Assembly (NCBI GenBank): GCA_014706295.1
Contig: JACSVZ010000022.1
Coordinates: 4,234,830-4,298,829, forward strand
DNA length: 64,000 nt
Direction of reading: 5' to 3'
Source: Lycocorax pyrrhopterus obiensis
Lineage: Eukaryota; Chordata; Aves; Passeriformes; Paradisaeidae
Numbering within the stretch: position 1 is the first letter of the stretch; the number at the start of each line of letters is the position of its first letter. Both the position numbers and the translations under genes were made by a program. Positions 21,761 through 31,481 of this stretch are shown here, piece by piece. The notes below the pieces were generated by a model. That model saw only the letters and a program-made list of their open reading frames with translations. It did no database searches and was not told the DNA's origin.

Positions 21761-22179
21761 ATGGGTTCCTCGGGGCTGTGGAGGGTTTTGTGGCGATTCG
21801 AGGTGGTTTTAGTGTTTAAGCAGGGAAACATGAGAGGTTCTGGTGCTGTTTTCAAACCTGATTATTTGACCCAGTTGAGTCATTTGAGGGAATAATTGAA
21901 TTATTAAGTGGAAGAATTAGTTTTAGTAGTGGGGCCTGGGCGGTTTTAGGGTGCTTTAGGTCTTCTTTGAGGCATTTTATGGCTTGTTTTTTGTTTATTC
22001 CAGTTTTCTGGGCAAAGGGTTTAGGAGGTATCTGCACCCTTCCCCTTGTCCATTGACGAGAAGGGGTCGGCTGAGGCGGGAAGCTTCTCCCGCCCATCAC
22101 TGCCACCCCTCCCCTCCCTCGCTACCTCAAGCTCCTTGGCTTGGGGGAAGGGGCGGGGCGTTGGGGCGCTGAGGGAGGG

Positions 22180-23200
22180 CTGGGAGGGCGGGGCCGGAGG
22201 GGATCTGGGCGTCCCGGGAGGGGTTCAGGGAGTCTAGGGCGAGTTTTGGGGGATTGGTAGGGGATTTGTGGGTTGTCCCTTGAAAGAGATTTGGGAGCCT
22301 TAAAGGAGCACTGGGTGTTTGCTAAGGGGGAGAGGGAGGGAAGTTATGGAGGGTTCTTGGCAAAGATTGGGGTGCCTTGGGGGGGAATTGTGGGTCTCTG
22401 AGGGGATTTTAAGGGAGTTTTTGTGGCACCCGGGCAGGGTCTCTGGAAGTATTTTGGGAGTTCTGGAGGTCTCTTAGGATGGTTTGCAGGGGATCTCAAG
22501 GGTTTTGGGGGCCTGTAGGGGGGTTAAGGGGGATTTGGGGCCCCTAAGGGAGGGCTCTGGGGGTGTTGAGCGGTGTAAAGGGGTGGTTTGGGGAAAGAGG
22601 GCAGGGTTGAGGGGCGTTCTGGTGGCAGTGTGGGAGCCTGTTCGGGAGGGGGAGGGGGCACTCCGGGGAAAGAGGACGGACTTTGGGAAAAAGGATGGGG
22701 TTTAGGAAGTACTAAAGGAGTTTGGGGCTGGGGGACTGGAAGGTCCAGGGAGTGCTAAGGAGGCTTGGGTGTTCCTGCTTGAAGCTCGAGGGGATCCCTA
22801 AAGAGGGTTTGCACAGGATTCGATGGGTTACCCAAGATGGGGGCTGGGGGAATTTACAGGGGGCTCAGTGCATCCTGGGGAGATTTTAGGGAGAGTTTGA
22901 GGGGCCTTGAAGGGGTTTGGGGAGGTCTAAGATGAGGGCTGGGGGCAAGGAGGCAGGGCATGTGGGGAGGGAAGAGTTAAGGAGGGTTTTACGGGTCCTG
23001 CAAGGCTGCTTTGCATGGGTCCTCATGTGTTTAGGCAGGTCCTGGGGGGAGCTTATACAGGGACTTAATCCTTAGGGGGCAAGGGGGCGGGGTGTGGTGC
23101 CTCCTGAGGCTGTCTGGGGCTGTTTGGGGGGCACTTACAGGGTCCTCGGGAGGGATTTAGGGCATCCCAGGGGGCCCAGTTCAGCTGCATTTCCTGCCCC
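22180..23200 (+). repeat. G-rich degenerate minisatellite-like tract
   Basis: About 1 kb of plus-strand DNA very rich in runs of three to seven G within loosely repeated phrases such as 'ttttgggggcctgtaggggg' and 'gggggatttggggcccc'. It has strong G over C skew and high G-quadruplex potential. No gene was recognised in it. Confidence 0.75.
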
Positions 23201-23210
23201 TTACACAGCA

Positions 23211-23284
23211 GGTGTCATAGATCCTGAGGGGCTGCACCACATGCAGCGCTCCCTGATGGAGAAGGACTTGAGCCTCCCCAACAG
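23211..23284 (+). CDS. Small unidentified exon
   Basis: A 74-bp stretch bounded by a good acceptor ('cccttacacagcag') and a good donor ('caacag|gtgaga'). Only one frame is open, giving 'VIDPEGLHHMQRSLMEKDLS' and 'LPNR', with an internal ATG at 23240. It lies exactly where a G-rich intron gives way to a C-rich one. I do not recognise the peptide. It could be a 5' exon of the transcript driven from 21.7 kb. Confidence 0.4.
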
Positions 23285-23431
23285 GTGAGAGACCCCCAAA
23301 CACGCCCAAAACACTGCAAAAATACCCTCAAAGCACCCTGCAGCAGGACCCAAAAACCCCACTTGAAAACTCGAAGACCCCCACAGGGCACCCCCCCAAA
23401 CGCGCTCTGGGTCTCCCCAGGTATTCCCAGT

Positions 23432-23935
23432 GATGCCGTTTCGGATTTTACATTTTTTTCTTTTATATGGTCTCTGTATTCTTTGCACATAAATACTTGT
23501 AGCTCTGTAGCCTATTGTATTCATGACCAGTTTTCCCAGTAACTTTCCATGGCCTTTCCCTCGGCAGAAAGACAAAAGAAATTCCAGAGCTCCAAGCCCC
23601 GGGGGGTACAAGGCCCCTATCCTGTCTTGGTTCTTCCTGGGAACCAAGGCTGAGAACAGCTCTTCGAGATACAGCTTCATAAACAAAGTACAGCTAATAG
23701 CGAGGGGGGGCTCCAGAGAAGGAGCCTGATGTGGGGGGGAATTCCATCACCACTTGTCCTCCTAATTGGTGCTTTTTTGTCAATTATGCTAATTTGCTAA
23801 ATGTATAAAAACTGTATTCACCCCGTGTGGGTGGGCTTTTGTGGACCTTCTTCATAACTGCCCTGAAGGCCTCCAAATAAAGATCCACTTTTCTATTACC
23901 TCCTTACTAAAATTATCTCATTTCATTTCTAGGTT
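23432..23935 (+). mobile_element. Solo LTR, plus orientation
   Basis: An LTR-like block inserted in the C-rich tract. It begins about 'tgatgccgtttcgg' and has a TATA-like 'tgtataaaaactg' near 23800 and AATAAA near 23876-23881 ('ctccaaataaagatcc'), followed by an AT-rich tail. No internal genes. Ends are approximate. Confidence 0.65.
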
Positions 23936-23939
23936 GGAA

Positions 23940-24350
23940 AAGGCATCACCTGAGTAACTCAAATGCCCTCAGAAATGCCCAAGATCCCCCCTGGGGCCCC
24001 CTCACCCACCCACGAGTCACCGGTGCCCCACCAGGCCTCACCTGGAACCCCCAAACCCCCTCCTCCCCCCACCCCAGGAACCCCACCCCAAAACCCTCCA
24101 AACCCTTCCAGGGACCCCCCAAGACCCCTCCACTGACCCTAAGTCCTTCCCAAATGCCCACAAACCCCTATCCAGGACCCCCTGACCCCTTTCCCAACCA
24201 GGTTCCATCCAGGTTCCAGGGGAATGCCCCAAGCCCAAACCTGCCTGCAAAGCCAGCCAAACTTACCCACTTTCCCCAAAGCTTCCCTTAAAGCTTTCCT
24301 CAAATTTCCCCAAAATTTGCCCAATTTTTCCCATGTTTCCTGCAAATCTC
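23940..24350 (+). repeat. C-rich degenerate tract
   Basis: Plus strand rich in runs of C ('ccctcctccccccaccccag'). With 23285-23431, which has the same composition, it forms a C-rich counterpart to the G-rich tract at 22.18-23.2 kb. The LTR at 23.43-23.94 kb splits it. Confidence 0.7.
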
Positions 24351-24362
24351 CCCATTCTGCCC

Positions 24363-24600
24363 CAAGAGTTGGCAGCAGACAGGGCTCTGCAGCCTCTGCA
24401 CCATGAGTCCTCTGGCCCAGGGCAGGTGCCGGCCCAGGTGTGCGGACAGAAGGAGCTGCGGGGCTGGGAGAAGGCTGCCCTTGAGGCCCAAATGGCAGCC
24501 GCCTGGCACCACCACTGAGGCCATGCCCAGCATCTGGCAGAGGCCAGGCAAAGACAAGGAGCAGAGCCTGGGCAGGACAGGGCTGAAGGGCTCTCATGGC
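24363..24600 (+). pseudogene. Coiled-coil exon with in-frame stop
   Basis: The frame reads 'ELAADRALQPLHHESSGPGQ' and 'QKELRGWEKAALEAQMAAAW', then a TGA at 24516-24518. It continues in the same frame with 'AQHLAEARQRQGAEPGQDRA'. The similar composition on both sides shows that the stop interrupts one former exon. Exact exon ends are uncertain. Confidence 0.55.
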
Positions 24601-24879
24601 AAAGGTGCTAAGCACGACACAGGGCTTTATTGCATCCTCTGCATCCCCAGCAGCAGGCATTTCTGCCGGCCTCTTCCCGTTCCCCTTGATTTGGGAAGTG
24701 CTTTCTCAGATGCCCTTTTAGACTTTGAAACAAGTTGTCCGTATCCATTGTGAATCTGGTGCTCTGAGGACAGGGAGAAATGGAAAGTTGGCCTTTGCCT
24801 TTTCTCCCAGCCTCTGCTGTGGCTGACAGTGACAGGCTGTGGCTGTAGCCTCTGACTGCTTTGTTCTGTTTGACTGGAG

Positions 24880-25160
24880 GTGGGAGAGTTGACATCTCAG
24901 CTGGCAGCCTCCAGAGAGTGCCAGGCAACGATTGTTCAGAGAGCCCAGCAAGATGTGAGTGAGACCCGGGAGCAGTCAAGGCAGAAGCTGTTGGAGGTTG
25001 AGCACATCCAGAAGATGCTGGAGGAGGCAGAACATCAGAACAAGGAGCTGCAAGTGCACCTGAAGAACTTGGAGAGGGAAAGGACTCAATGGGAAGAAGT
25101 GGCACGCCAAAATTCAGGATTTCAGGCTTCCTTGAATGCCCTCGAGAAGGAAAAAGCCAG
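24880..25160 (+). CDS. Coiled-coil exon (CEP250-like)
   Basis: 281 bp, fully open, encoding 'GELTSQLAASRECQATIVQR' through 'KELQVHLKNLERERTQWEEV' to 'LNALEKEKA'. The acceptor is 'gactggag' and the donor 'gccag|gtaaat'. High Glu, Gln and Leu content with heptad spacing. Confidence 0.7.
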
Positions 25161-26351
25161 GTAAATGAAAGCCTGTGGGACTCTGCCTTGTGGGGAATGG
25201 ATTCCCTCTTTGCCATCTTTGCACCTGCCAGGGGCTCTGGCAGCATTTCCTAAGTGGCAGAGTTCTGAACTCTCCGTGCAGACGCGTCTCATTGTCTGGA
25301 TGTTGTGTTTCATTTTCTTTTCTTTCAAGCCTTCAGTTAGAGTTTTTCTGGAGACAAAGGCTTTTGGCATAGCTCTTTCCCTCTAGGGGTGTGTTCTGTT
25401 GTGAGGTGGGTGTGTTAACACTGCCCAGGCTGCAGTGTAAGGAGCTGGACACATCCATCAGCTCCACCTTGGGTCCTGTGACTTGAAGCCTTTGGGATCT
25501 GGATCAGCCTGGCATCCTGATGCCTTTGCTTGGCAGAACCATCTCAAGGCCCTGACTGCTGATCTAGGCCAGATTCCCCTCAAAGGCACCCAAGAACCAA
25601 GAATGTCTCTGTTGCATCGTTCCTCATAAAATGCCCCCAGGTGCCTCCAGGTGTCAAGCAGGGGTCCCTGCCAGCCTCCCACAGTCACAGGCAATACTGA
25701 CTGTGCAAAGAGTGCAAGAAACAAGACCAGGGTTAGCGGGGCTCCTCCAACTGACCAAGTCCTGCCAGTCTTCAGTGCCGCAGGACTCTTCTTCCAAGAA
25801 GACAAAGCAAAGGCAGGGCACTCTTGCTTGCCTGGAGCTTTCTGCGTCTTCCATCAGGTTGTGCTCCAAGCCTCTGTTGCCACTTCTGCTGCTGGCCTTT
25901 GTTTCTCCAGCGGGAAGCAGGATGGGTGCTGGTAAATCTTAGGGAACTTCCCAGAGATCCCCTGGCTGTAGGGTGCTGCTCCTCCTACCTGGACATACAA
26001 GATGGGGGAAGGAAATGTCTTCCATGTTGACCAAACCTTTCCCCCTTGGAGGCTGGTTAGTCAGAAGAAAACTGTTCCTCTCCCCTAAACTCTTCATTGC
26101 AAGACTTTTTTAGGTCTGTATTCCCATTCCCATCTCAAGAAGAAGGTAGGACATGTAGGCAGGAACTCCCCATTCTTTCATGAATAAAAGCAGAGCGGGC
26201 ACATGCTGGGCTGTGACTGCAGGGGGAACAAACAGCCAAGTTGTTTAGACAAACCTCCTCAGACAGAGCAGTTTTCTCCAAGGTGGTGTGAGTCCTAAGA
26301 GTTTCTAAAATGTGATACCATGTAGTAATGAGTTGCATGCTTCCCTTTTAG

Positions 26352-26511
26352 GCTGATTCTGTCTCTGGAGGAAAAGAACCTGTGCCTCAGAACACTGGAA
26401 GAAAAGAACCTGGCTCTGAACAATCAGGTGTGTCATCTTCATTCTGCTCTTCAGGAGACTGAGCAGCTCTGTTCAAACCGCACAGGACAACTGCAGGAGC
26501 TCAACACCCAG
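26352..26511 (+). CDS. Coiled-coil exon (CEP250-like)
   Basis: 160 bp, in phase with the preceding exon. It encodes 'LILSLEEKNLCLRTLEEKNL' and 'QETEQLCSNRTGQLQELNTQ'. The acceptor is 'cccttttag' and the donor 'acccag|gtaatc'. The 'L-x-L-S-L-x-E-K' motif resembles a segment in the middle of CEP250. Confidence 0.72.
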
Positions 26512-27048
26512 GTAATCTGTGCACTGGCATCCCCTTCTCCAGGGACACACAACACCACCTTTGGCTTGGAGGCCCCAACTGCTTTCCCCTCCCAGCAGCA
26601 TCCACTGCTGCCGTGTTCTGCCCAGGGCTGCTGCTGCACCCAGAGGCCAAGGCTGGATCTGGTGTCTGCTGCCAATGTTTTCCCCTGTTCTCTCCCGGGT
26701 CCCAGCAGGAAATCTGGGAGGAGAAGCAGCAGATTCCTTTGGAGCTTCTCCATCCCTCTGTTAGCAGTGTTGTCCCAGGTGGAGTTGGTTCCTGTGCTGG
26801 GCACTGAGCAATGTGGGGACACAGACGTGGCTATGGCAGGCTGGCGAGGCACTTCCACTGCAGCCAGTTCAGCCGGTGTTCAGAGCTGCAGCCTCAACGA
26901 TGCCCATTGGCTCCCTGTTTTCAGGACATTTGTTTCCATTGGAATCCTTGGCTCTGTGCCTTCTGTTTTGGGCATGGTTTTTGCCTGAAGTCATTTCTCC
27001 TTTGATGCTCTGTATTTTGTTGCACCAAGAGATGGGATGAGTGACCAG

Positions 27049-27214
27049 TTGAGAGATCTGGAAAATAAGAATGAAATGCATACACCTGACATGCCAATTC
27101 AGCAGGAAAGAACACAAGTAGTGGGCACTGAGAGGGAAGGCAAGCAGGAAGAGCTGGAGCATGGGGCTGCTGCTGTGAAGGAATGGAGAGAGAACGCTCA
27201 AACCGACAGATGGA
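27049..27214 (+). pseudogene. Coiled-coil exon, boundaries uncertain
   Basis: Open frame 'LRDLENKNEMHTPDMPIQQE' and 'EGKQEELEHGAAAVKEWREN', ending at a good donor 'gatgga|gtgagt'. An acceptor at 'gtgaccag' would give phase 0, but it has a weak pyrimidine tract. Pattern 'Q-E-R-x-Q' repeats fit CEP250-type heptads. Confidence 0.5.
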
Positions 27215-27243
27215 GTGAGTGACTCTCTGTCTCTCTTTTGTAG

Positions 27244-27473
27244 CAGGGACCCGGGGGAGGAGGCTGGAGCAGGTCGGAACAAGGGTGTCAGTCAGCACTT
27301 CTTGACGGCTCCACCACTGCCTCACACACCCGCAGCAGTGAATCTGCAGCTTCTGCCTGAGAAGGAACTCCAGACTCTGCAGCACCTGAGCCGGGCCTTG
27401 TGCCTCTCCCAGGTGTCCCTGCTGCACTCGCAGCTGGCCACGAGAGCGGCGGCACCGGCAGGACGGCCCTGAG
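27244..27473 (+). pseudogene. Possible terminal coiled-coil exon
   Basis: After a good acceptor ('tctcttttgtag') one frame runs to a TGA at 27471-27473 and includes 'LLPEKELQTLQHLSRALCLS' and 'QVSLLHSQLATRAAAP'. That frame does not match the phase left by the previous exon, so either an exon is missing or the gene is broken. AT-rich DNA with repeated 'tgtaaatac' follows. Confidence 0.45.
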
Positions 27474-27479
27474 CTGTGC

Positions 27480-27665
27480 AGGGAGCAGCCAGGGGCCCTC
27501 CTGTGCCTCGGCAGCTGCCGCTCCTTCTGTAAATACTGTAAATATGTAAATACTGTAAATATATATTAATGTAATAATACTTTAAGTGCAGTGATTTTAA
27601 TAATAGTACAAATACAGTAATTGTATTAAAATACATTTTTTTAACTGTAAATATACCAATACTTG
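27480..27665. repeat. AT-rich low-complexity sequence
   Basis: Repeated 'actgtaaatatgtaaatac' and similar phrases after the coiled-coil remnant. It could hold a degenerate polyadenylation signal ('attaaaatac'). Confidence 0.6.
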
Positions 27666-27769
27666 GTTATAAATTTTCTTTTCCGGAAAAGATGAGACTC
27701 ATTTTTCACTGGCCCAATGAGGCTCTTCCCAGCTCTTGTGCCATTTCCCCTCCAGAGGCCAGAGCTGTT

Positions 27770-28045
27770 CCTTGCGATGAGAAATGGGAATTTGGGGTGG
27801 TATCGAACCAAGGGGTGCAGAGAGCACAGCAGGAATTGGAGATGGATGAGAGACTGAGCATTTCTTCCTTTCCCTTTTCTGTCCTTTTTCCCCTGTTCCT
27901 TTTCTCTTTCCTTCTCTTTTTCCCTCCAAGGCCTGGGCACTCTGCCGGGATGCTTGGCTTGCCACGCTGTTGCCAGCACAGCCGGCCCGAGGGACAGCTC
28001 GGCTGCTTTCCACAGGCTGTCAGTGCCCAGCTCCAGCCCTGCCCC
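27770..28045 (-). repeat. Dispersed copy 2 of the ERGIC3-flank sequence
   Basis: On the minus strand this matches 9.52-9.775 kb. The plus strand has 'ccgagggacagctcggctgc' followed by 'cagtgcccagctccagccc', corresponding to the complement of 9600-9660, plus the pyrimidine-rich partner of the purine-rich tract. The next bases to about 28170 ('ggagctgctctccacc') may extend the match. Confidence 0.6.
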
Positions 28046-29310
28046 AGCCCGAGGCCATGGATGCCATGGGGGTGGATGATGGATGCCTGGTGTCCCAGGC
28101 AGTGGGAGCTGCTCTCCACCCACCAGTGGCTACAGCGGGGCCGGGCCCATCGTCTCTGGCACCTCCAAGTCTGTAGCATTGTGAGCCCTGGCTGTGCTAA
28201 ACAGATCCTGGGAATGAAGTGGCTCCAGACCTTTGAGGGCCTGAATTTTTCATTCCCTCTTTGGGCTGGGGCTGCATTTTTCCCTTCTTTCTGTTTGAAA
28301 ATTCCCCTTGAATCAGAAAAAGGCCATGAACTGAGTGCCGTGAATGGGTTTTTTTTCCTGCCCCCTCCTGCCCCCTTTCTCTCTCTTTCCCTCCCTGTCT
28401 CCCTCACTTTCTCCCTCCCTTCTTTTCCCTTCCCTCCTCTCCTCTTCAGCACAGTGACCAAAAGGCAGCGCAGCCTCAGCAGGGAGCTGGGGCTGCCGTC
28501 CCAGCACCACCTGCTCAGGTCGTGTCTGGGGAAAGGCAGGGCTGTCCTTTGCTCCCCACTGACGGCTTGGGGGGCTTGGGGAATGTGTGTGCTTGCACAC
28601 CCCGAACGCTGTCAGATGTGCCCCCGGGCCCCGCGCTGCCGTGGCAGGCAGGGGGAGACGTGGGGCTGAGCCCTGAGCCAGACAGGGGCCCTGGAGAAGG
28701 CAGGTGCAGCTCTTCTCTTCCCCGCAGGCTTTGTGCCCTGCTCAGAAACCAGTTCCCATCAAATGGGGCACAAAAATTCTCCCTAGGACACAGATGAATG
28801 CTCTCAAAGATGAGAGTGAAAAATACCGGGGGGGGGGGGGGGGGAACTGAGTGGGCCTGAGCTGAGTCACAGGAAACAGTTCCATTTGGGAATAACAAGA
28901 TCTCTTTTCCTCTTCCTTTGTGTGGCCAAGCTGAGTGACTCCCTCAGCTGGTCATGCTCCTGGCACTCACTTCCTGCTCGCTCTGAGGCTGGTCTGGCTG
29001 CCTGTGGAGGCAAGGGGGGCAAGATGGAGACTCTGTGAGCCCCGATGAGCTGCTCGATCAGCACCCTGCTGCCTTCCCCAGGGTTGCAGGGATGGCCAAT
29101 GGCCAAGGTTTGCACCTGGAGGGACTGGCTGTGCCCTGCCCCTGCCCCCAGCGGCCTGGCCCCGGGAATTTGGTCAGCACATCTTTCCTCTGCCTTCCAC
29201 AGCCAGGGCTATGGCTGCCCATGCTCAAGGGCAGAAGGGTGGCCCTGCCGGCTCGTCCCCCAGCACTGCTCCAAGCTGGGCCCAACGCTTGTGTCCCCTC
29301 TGTTCTCTAG
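28046..29310. other. Intergenic or intronic, no exon identified
   Basis: Contains a pyrimidine tract (28365-28445) and a poly-G run (28831-28844). I looked for the L3MBTL1 exon that should precede the zinc finger, and for MBT-repeat exons, and found none. Confidence 0.5.
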
Positions 29311-29508
29311 GAAGTGCCCCACACCGGGCTGCGACGGGTCAGGCCACGTGACGGGGAGGTTCACAGCCCATTACTGCCTCTCAGGGTGCCCGCTGGCAGA
29401 GAAGAACCAGGGCAGGCTGAAGGCCGACTTGTCCGACACCGAGGCCTCGACTCGCAAGAGGAGCCCGATGGGTTTCCCTCAGCGAAAGAAATCTCGGCAC
29501 CACGGGAG
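29311..29508 (+). CDS. L3MBTL1: L3MBTL1-like exon: C2HC zinc finger
   Basis: 198 bp open frame. The Cys and His ligands are visible in '[20 protein letters not shown]' followed by '[12 protein letters not shown]', and then a basic stretch 'RKKSRHHG'. The acceptor is 'gttctctag' and the donor 'cgggag|gtaggg'. Confidence 0.88.
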
Positions 29509-29793
29509 GTAGGGGCAGGGCCGGCGAGCCCCGTGCGGGGAGGGGCCCTGTGCCGCCACTGCCCGCCCTGGGTGACCGGGCCGCAGGGGCTCCTTGGCCT
29601 CGGTCCTGCCGGCTCTGCCGGGCACCTCTCTCGCTTTTTCTTCCCACGGTTTCTGGCTTTGGCTGTCACTCCTTTGGGTCAGGGCCCAAGAGGTCCCTGC
29701 TCCCACTGCCGAGGCGTTGCTCTGGGCACTGGGGAGGAGGGCCCTTGGGCCAGTCACAGCCCAGCTGGACATCAGTCTTCCTGTCTCTTTAGA

Positions 29794-29839
29794 GGGAGAC
29801 CTCCAAAGTACCGGAAGATCCAGCAGGAAGACTTCCAGA
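29794..29839 (+). CDS. L3MBTL1: L3MBTL1-like exon: AT-hook-like linker
   Basis: 46 bp encoding 'GRPPKYRKIQQEDFQ'. The acceptor is 'ctctttag' and the donor 'ccaga|gtaagt'. Confidence 0.85.
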
Positions 29840-30541
29840 GTAAGTGCCATCCTCTGCCACGGTGTCATTGCAGGGCAAGGCCGGAGCAGCTGGGGTGGGT
29901 GGGCGTGCTGGGGGCAGGTCTCCCTTGGCTCACACAGGTCCGCCCCAGTGAGGGGCTTGTTGAGCTGCCAGAATTGACCATCGATGAGGGACGTCCCTGC
30001 CCTGTGCCAGGGCTCACAAAGCTCCCTCGGTTTGGCTCCGGGGTTATGGCTGGGAGTCTTCGAGTGCTTTAGGGTGTGGAATTAGGATCCTCTCTATGGC
30101 AGTGTATTTTCTGTGGTGCTTTGTCCTCTTCAGACAGGGATAGTGGGAAGTTGTGCCCCAAAATTTCAGTGTGGCTGTGAAGTGCCAAATTATTGCTGCC
30201 ACACAGAAACTGATGCTGGACAGTTGGCTTGGCATTTAGTTCTGACGCCTGACTGAAGCAGATGCCTGATGTGCATTCCATCCAGCACCCCTTTTACCAT
30301 GGGCTGTCCTGCCACCTACCCCAGCACCAGGGGTGATTAGAAAACAAATGATTGAAGGTCATGAGAACAAGACAAAGCCAAGCTTGTCTCAACTTCCTTC
30401 CCCAGCATCCCCAGTCCCACCAAACTGAACACTTGGATACACTGACACCCTGTTGATTCAAGGGACAGCCACTAGCTCTCGATAGCTGGATGGGATGTTC
30501 TCGTCCTTGACCTCGTATCACGTGTTGCGCTTTATCCCCAG

Positions 30542-30699
30542 CTATTTCTTCAGACAATATGCACCAGTCGCTCTTCATGTCCGCCCTGTCCGCCCACCCC
30601 GACCGCTCCCTGTCCCTGTGCTGGGAGCAGCACTGCAAGCTGCTGCCGGGGGTGGCTGGCATCACAGCAGCCACGGTGGCCAAGTGGACCATTGATGAG
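30542..30699 (+). CDS. L3MBTL1: L3MBTL1-like exon: SAM domain start
   Basis: 158 bp encoding 'MHQSLFMSALSAHPDRSLSL' then 'CWEQHCKLLPGVAGITAATV' and 'AKWTIDE'. The acceptor is 'atccccag' and the donor 'gatgag|gtgagg'. Confidence 0.88.
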
Positions 30700-30944
30700 G
30701 TGAGGTGCTTTGGAAGGCTCCATGCTGGCCCCTGATGTGCTGGCGTGGCTGGGAGCGCCCTGCCTGGCCGTGCAGCACCGTGGCACATGCACCAAGCACT
30801 TCAGTGGCCACGTCCCTGGGCTAGCGAGGAGAGGTCTGCTGGACACGTTGTCACCTTTGTTCACTTTCTTGGGCAGCCGTGGTGACCCCTCTTAGTGCCC
30901 GAGTGGGTGGAGGAGCTCTGGCACCAGCCCCAGCAGCCCCTGCC

Positions 30945-31125
30945 TGCTCTCAGGCACTGGCACAGGCTGCCTAGGGCACTGGTGGAGTCACCATCCTGCA
31001 AGTGTTCAAAAGGCGTGTGGATATGGCACCTGGGGGCATGGCTTAGTGGTGGCCTTGGCAGTGCTGGTCAGTGGATGGCCTCGATGATCTCAGAGGGCTC
31101 TGCCAGCCTTAACGATCCCCTGATG
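30945..31125 (+). mobile_element. CR1 LINE 3' fragment
   Basis: A diverged CR1 3' segment in the last visible L3MBTL1-like intron ('ctggcacaggctgcctaggg', then 'ggatggcctcgatgatctca'). Confidence 0.65.
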
Positions 31126-31418
31126 TCCCCATTACCCCCCTGTGAGCCCCTCTCCTGCCTCGGCCCTCGGTGGCAATCCTCTCACTGTGCTGGAGACACT
31201 TGGTGGAGATGGAGCTGCTGAAGCCTTTGCTGGGGGAGGCCAGTGCCTGTGCCCAGGGCCAGAGGTGGGCTCTGGCACGGGAGGGCAAAGCAACTGCAGC
31301 CTCTGCCCCAAGAGCCCCGTGGCACCTTGCAGGGCTCAAAATGTGAGGATGTGGGCTCAGGGGGGTCTGCAGCCAGAAACATTGCTCTGTCTTGGCATTT
31401 CTCTCCGTTTCTTCCAAG

Positions 31419-31481
31419 GTGTTTAGCTTTGTTCAGACTCTGACGGGTTGTGAGGACCAAGCCAAGCTCTTCAAGGATGAG
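31419..31481 (+). CDS. L3MBTL1: L3MBTL1-like exon: SAM domain continued
   Basis: 63 bp encoding 'VFSFVQTLTGCEDQAKLFKD' and E. The acceptor is 'cttccaag' and the donor 'gatgag|gtgaga'. The next SAM exon was not found to the right. Confidence 0.87.

Larger units (their letters stand above)
24360..27473 (+). pseudogene. CEP250/rootletin-like coiled-coil remnant
   Basis: A plus-strand set of exons encodes heptad-rich coiled coil like the centrosomal linker proteins CEP250 (C-Nap1) and rootletin. These hold parent centrioles together (family knowledge). Pieces are 24363-24600 (with an in-frame TGA at 24516-24518), 24880-25160, 26352-26511, about 27049-27214 and about 27244-27473. The two middle exons join in phase through '...EKEKAR' and 'LILSLEEKNLCLRTLEEKN'. 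The later junctions do not fit cleanly. CEP250 is favoured because it neighbours ERGIC3 in mammals. CEP250 is over 2,000 residues, and here only about 250 codons remain. The in-frame stop, small size and poor junctions argue for a pseudogene or partial duplicate. Confidence 0.65.
29311..31481 (+). pseudogene. L3MBTL1: L3MBTL1 fragment, four exons (zinc finger to SAM start)
   Basis: L3MBTL1 is a chromatin-compacting protein whose three MBT repeats bind mono- and dimethylated histone lysines; a C2HC finger and a SAM domain follow (family knowledge). Here four exons lie in order with consensus splice sites: 29311-29508 (C2HC finger, '[20 protein letters not shown]'), 29794-29839 ('GRPPKYRKIQQEDFQ'), 30542-30699 (start of SAM domain, 'LCWEQHCKLLPGVAGI') and 31419-31481 ('FSFVQTLTGCEDQAKLFKDE'). 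All are open and in phase. No MBT-repeat exon was found upstream, although they should be within reach, and the rest of the SAM domain was not found downstream. The best reading is a partial duplicate. It could also be the end of a real gene whose MBT exons have moved or are unrecognised. Confidence 0.8.

Noticed and set aside
27692..28669. 325-codon plus-strand open frame and its minus-strand partner
   Set aside because: It runs through pyrimidine tracts and the duplicated ERGIC3-flank block. No family resemblance and no splice logic.
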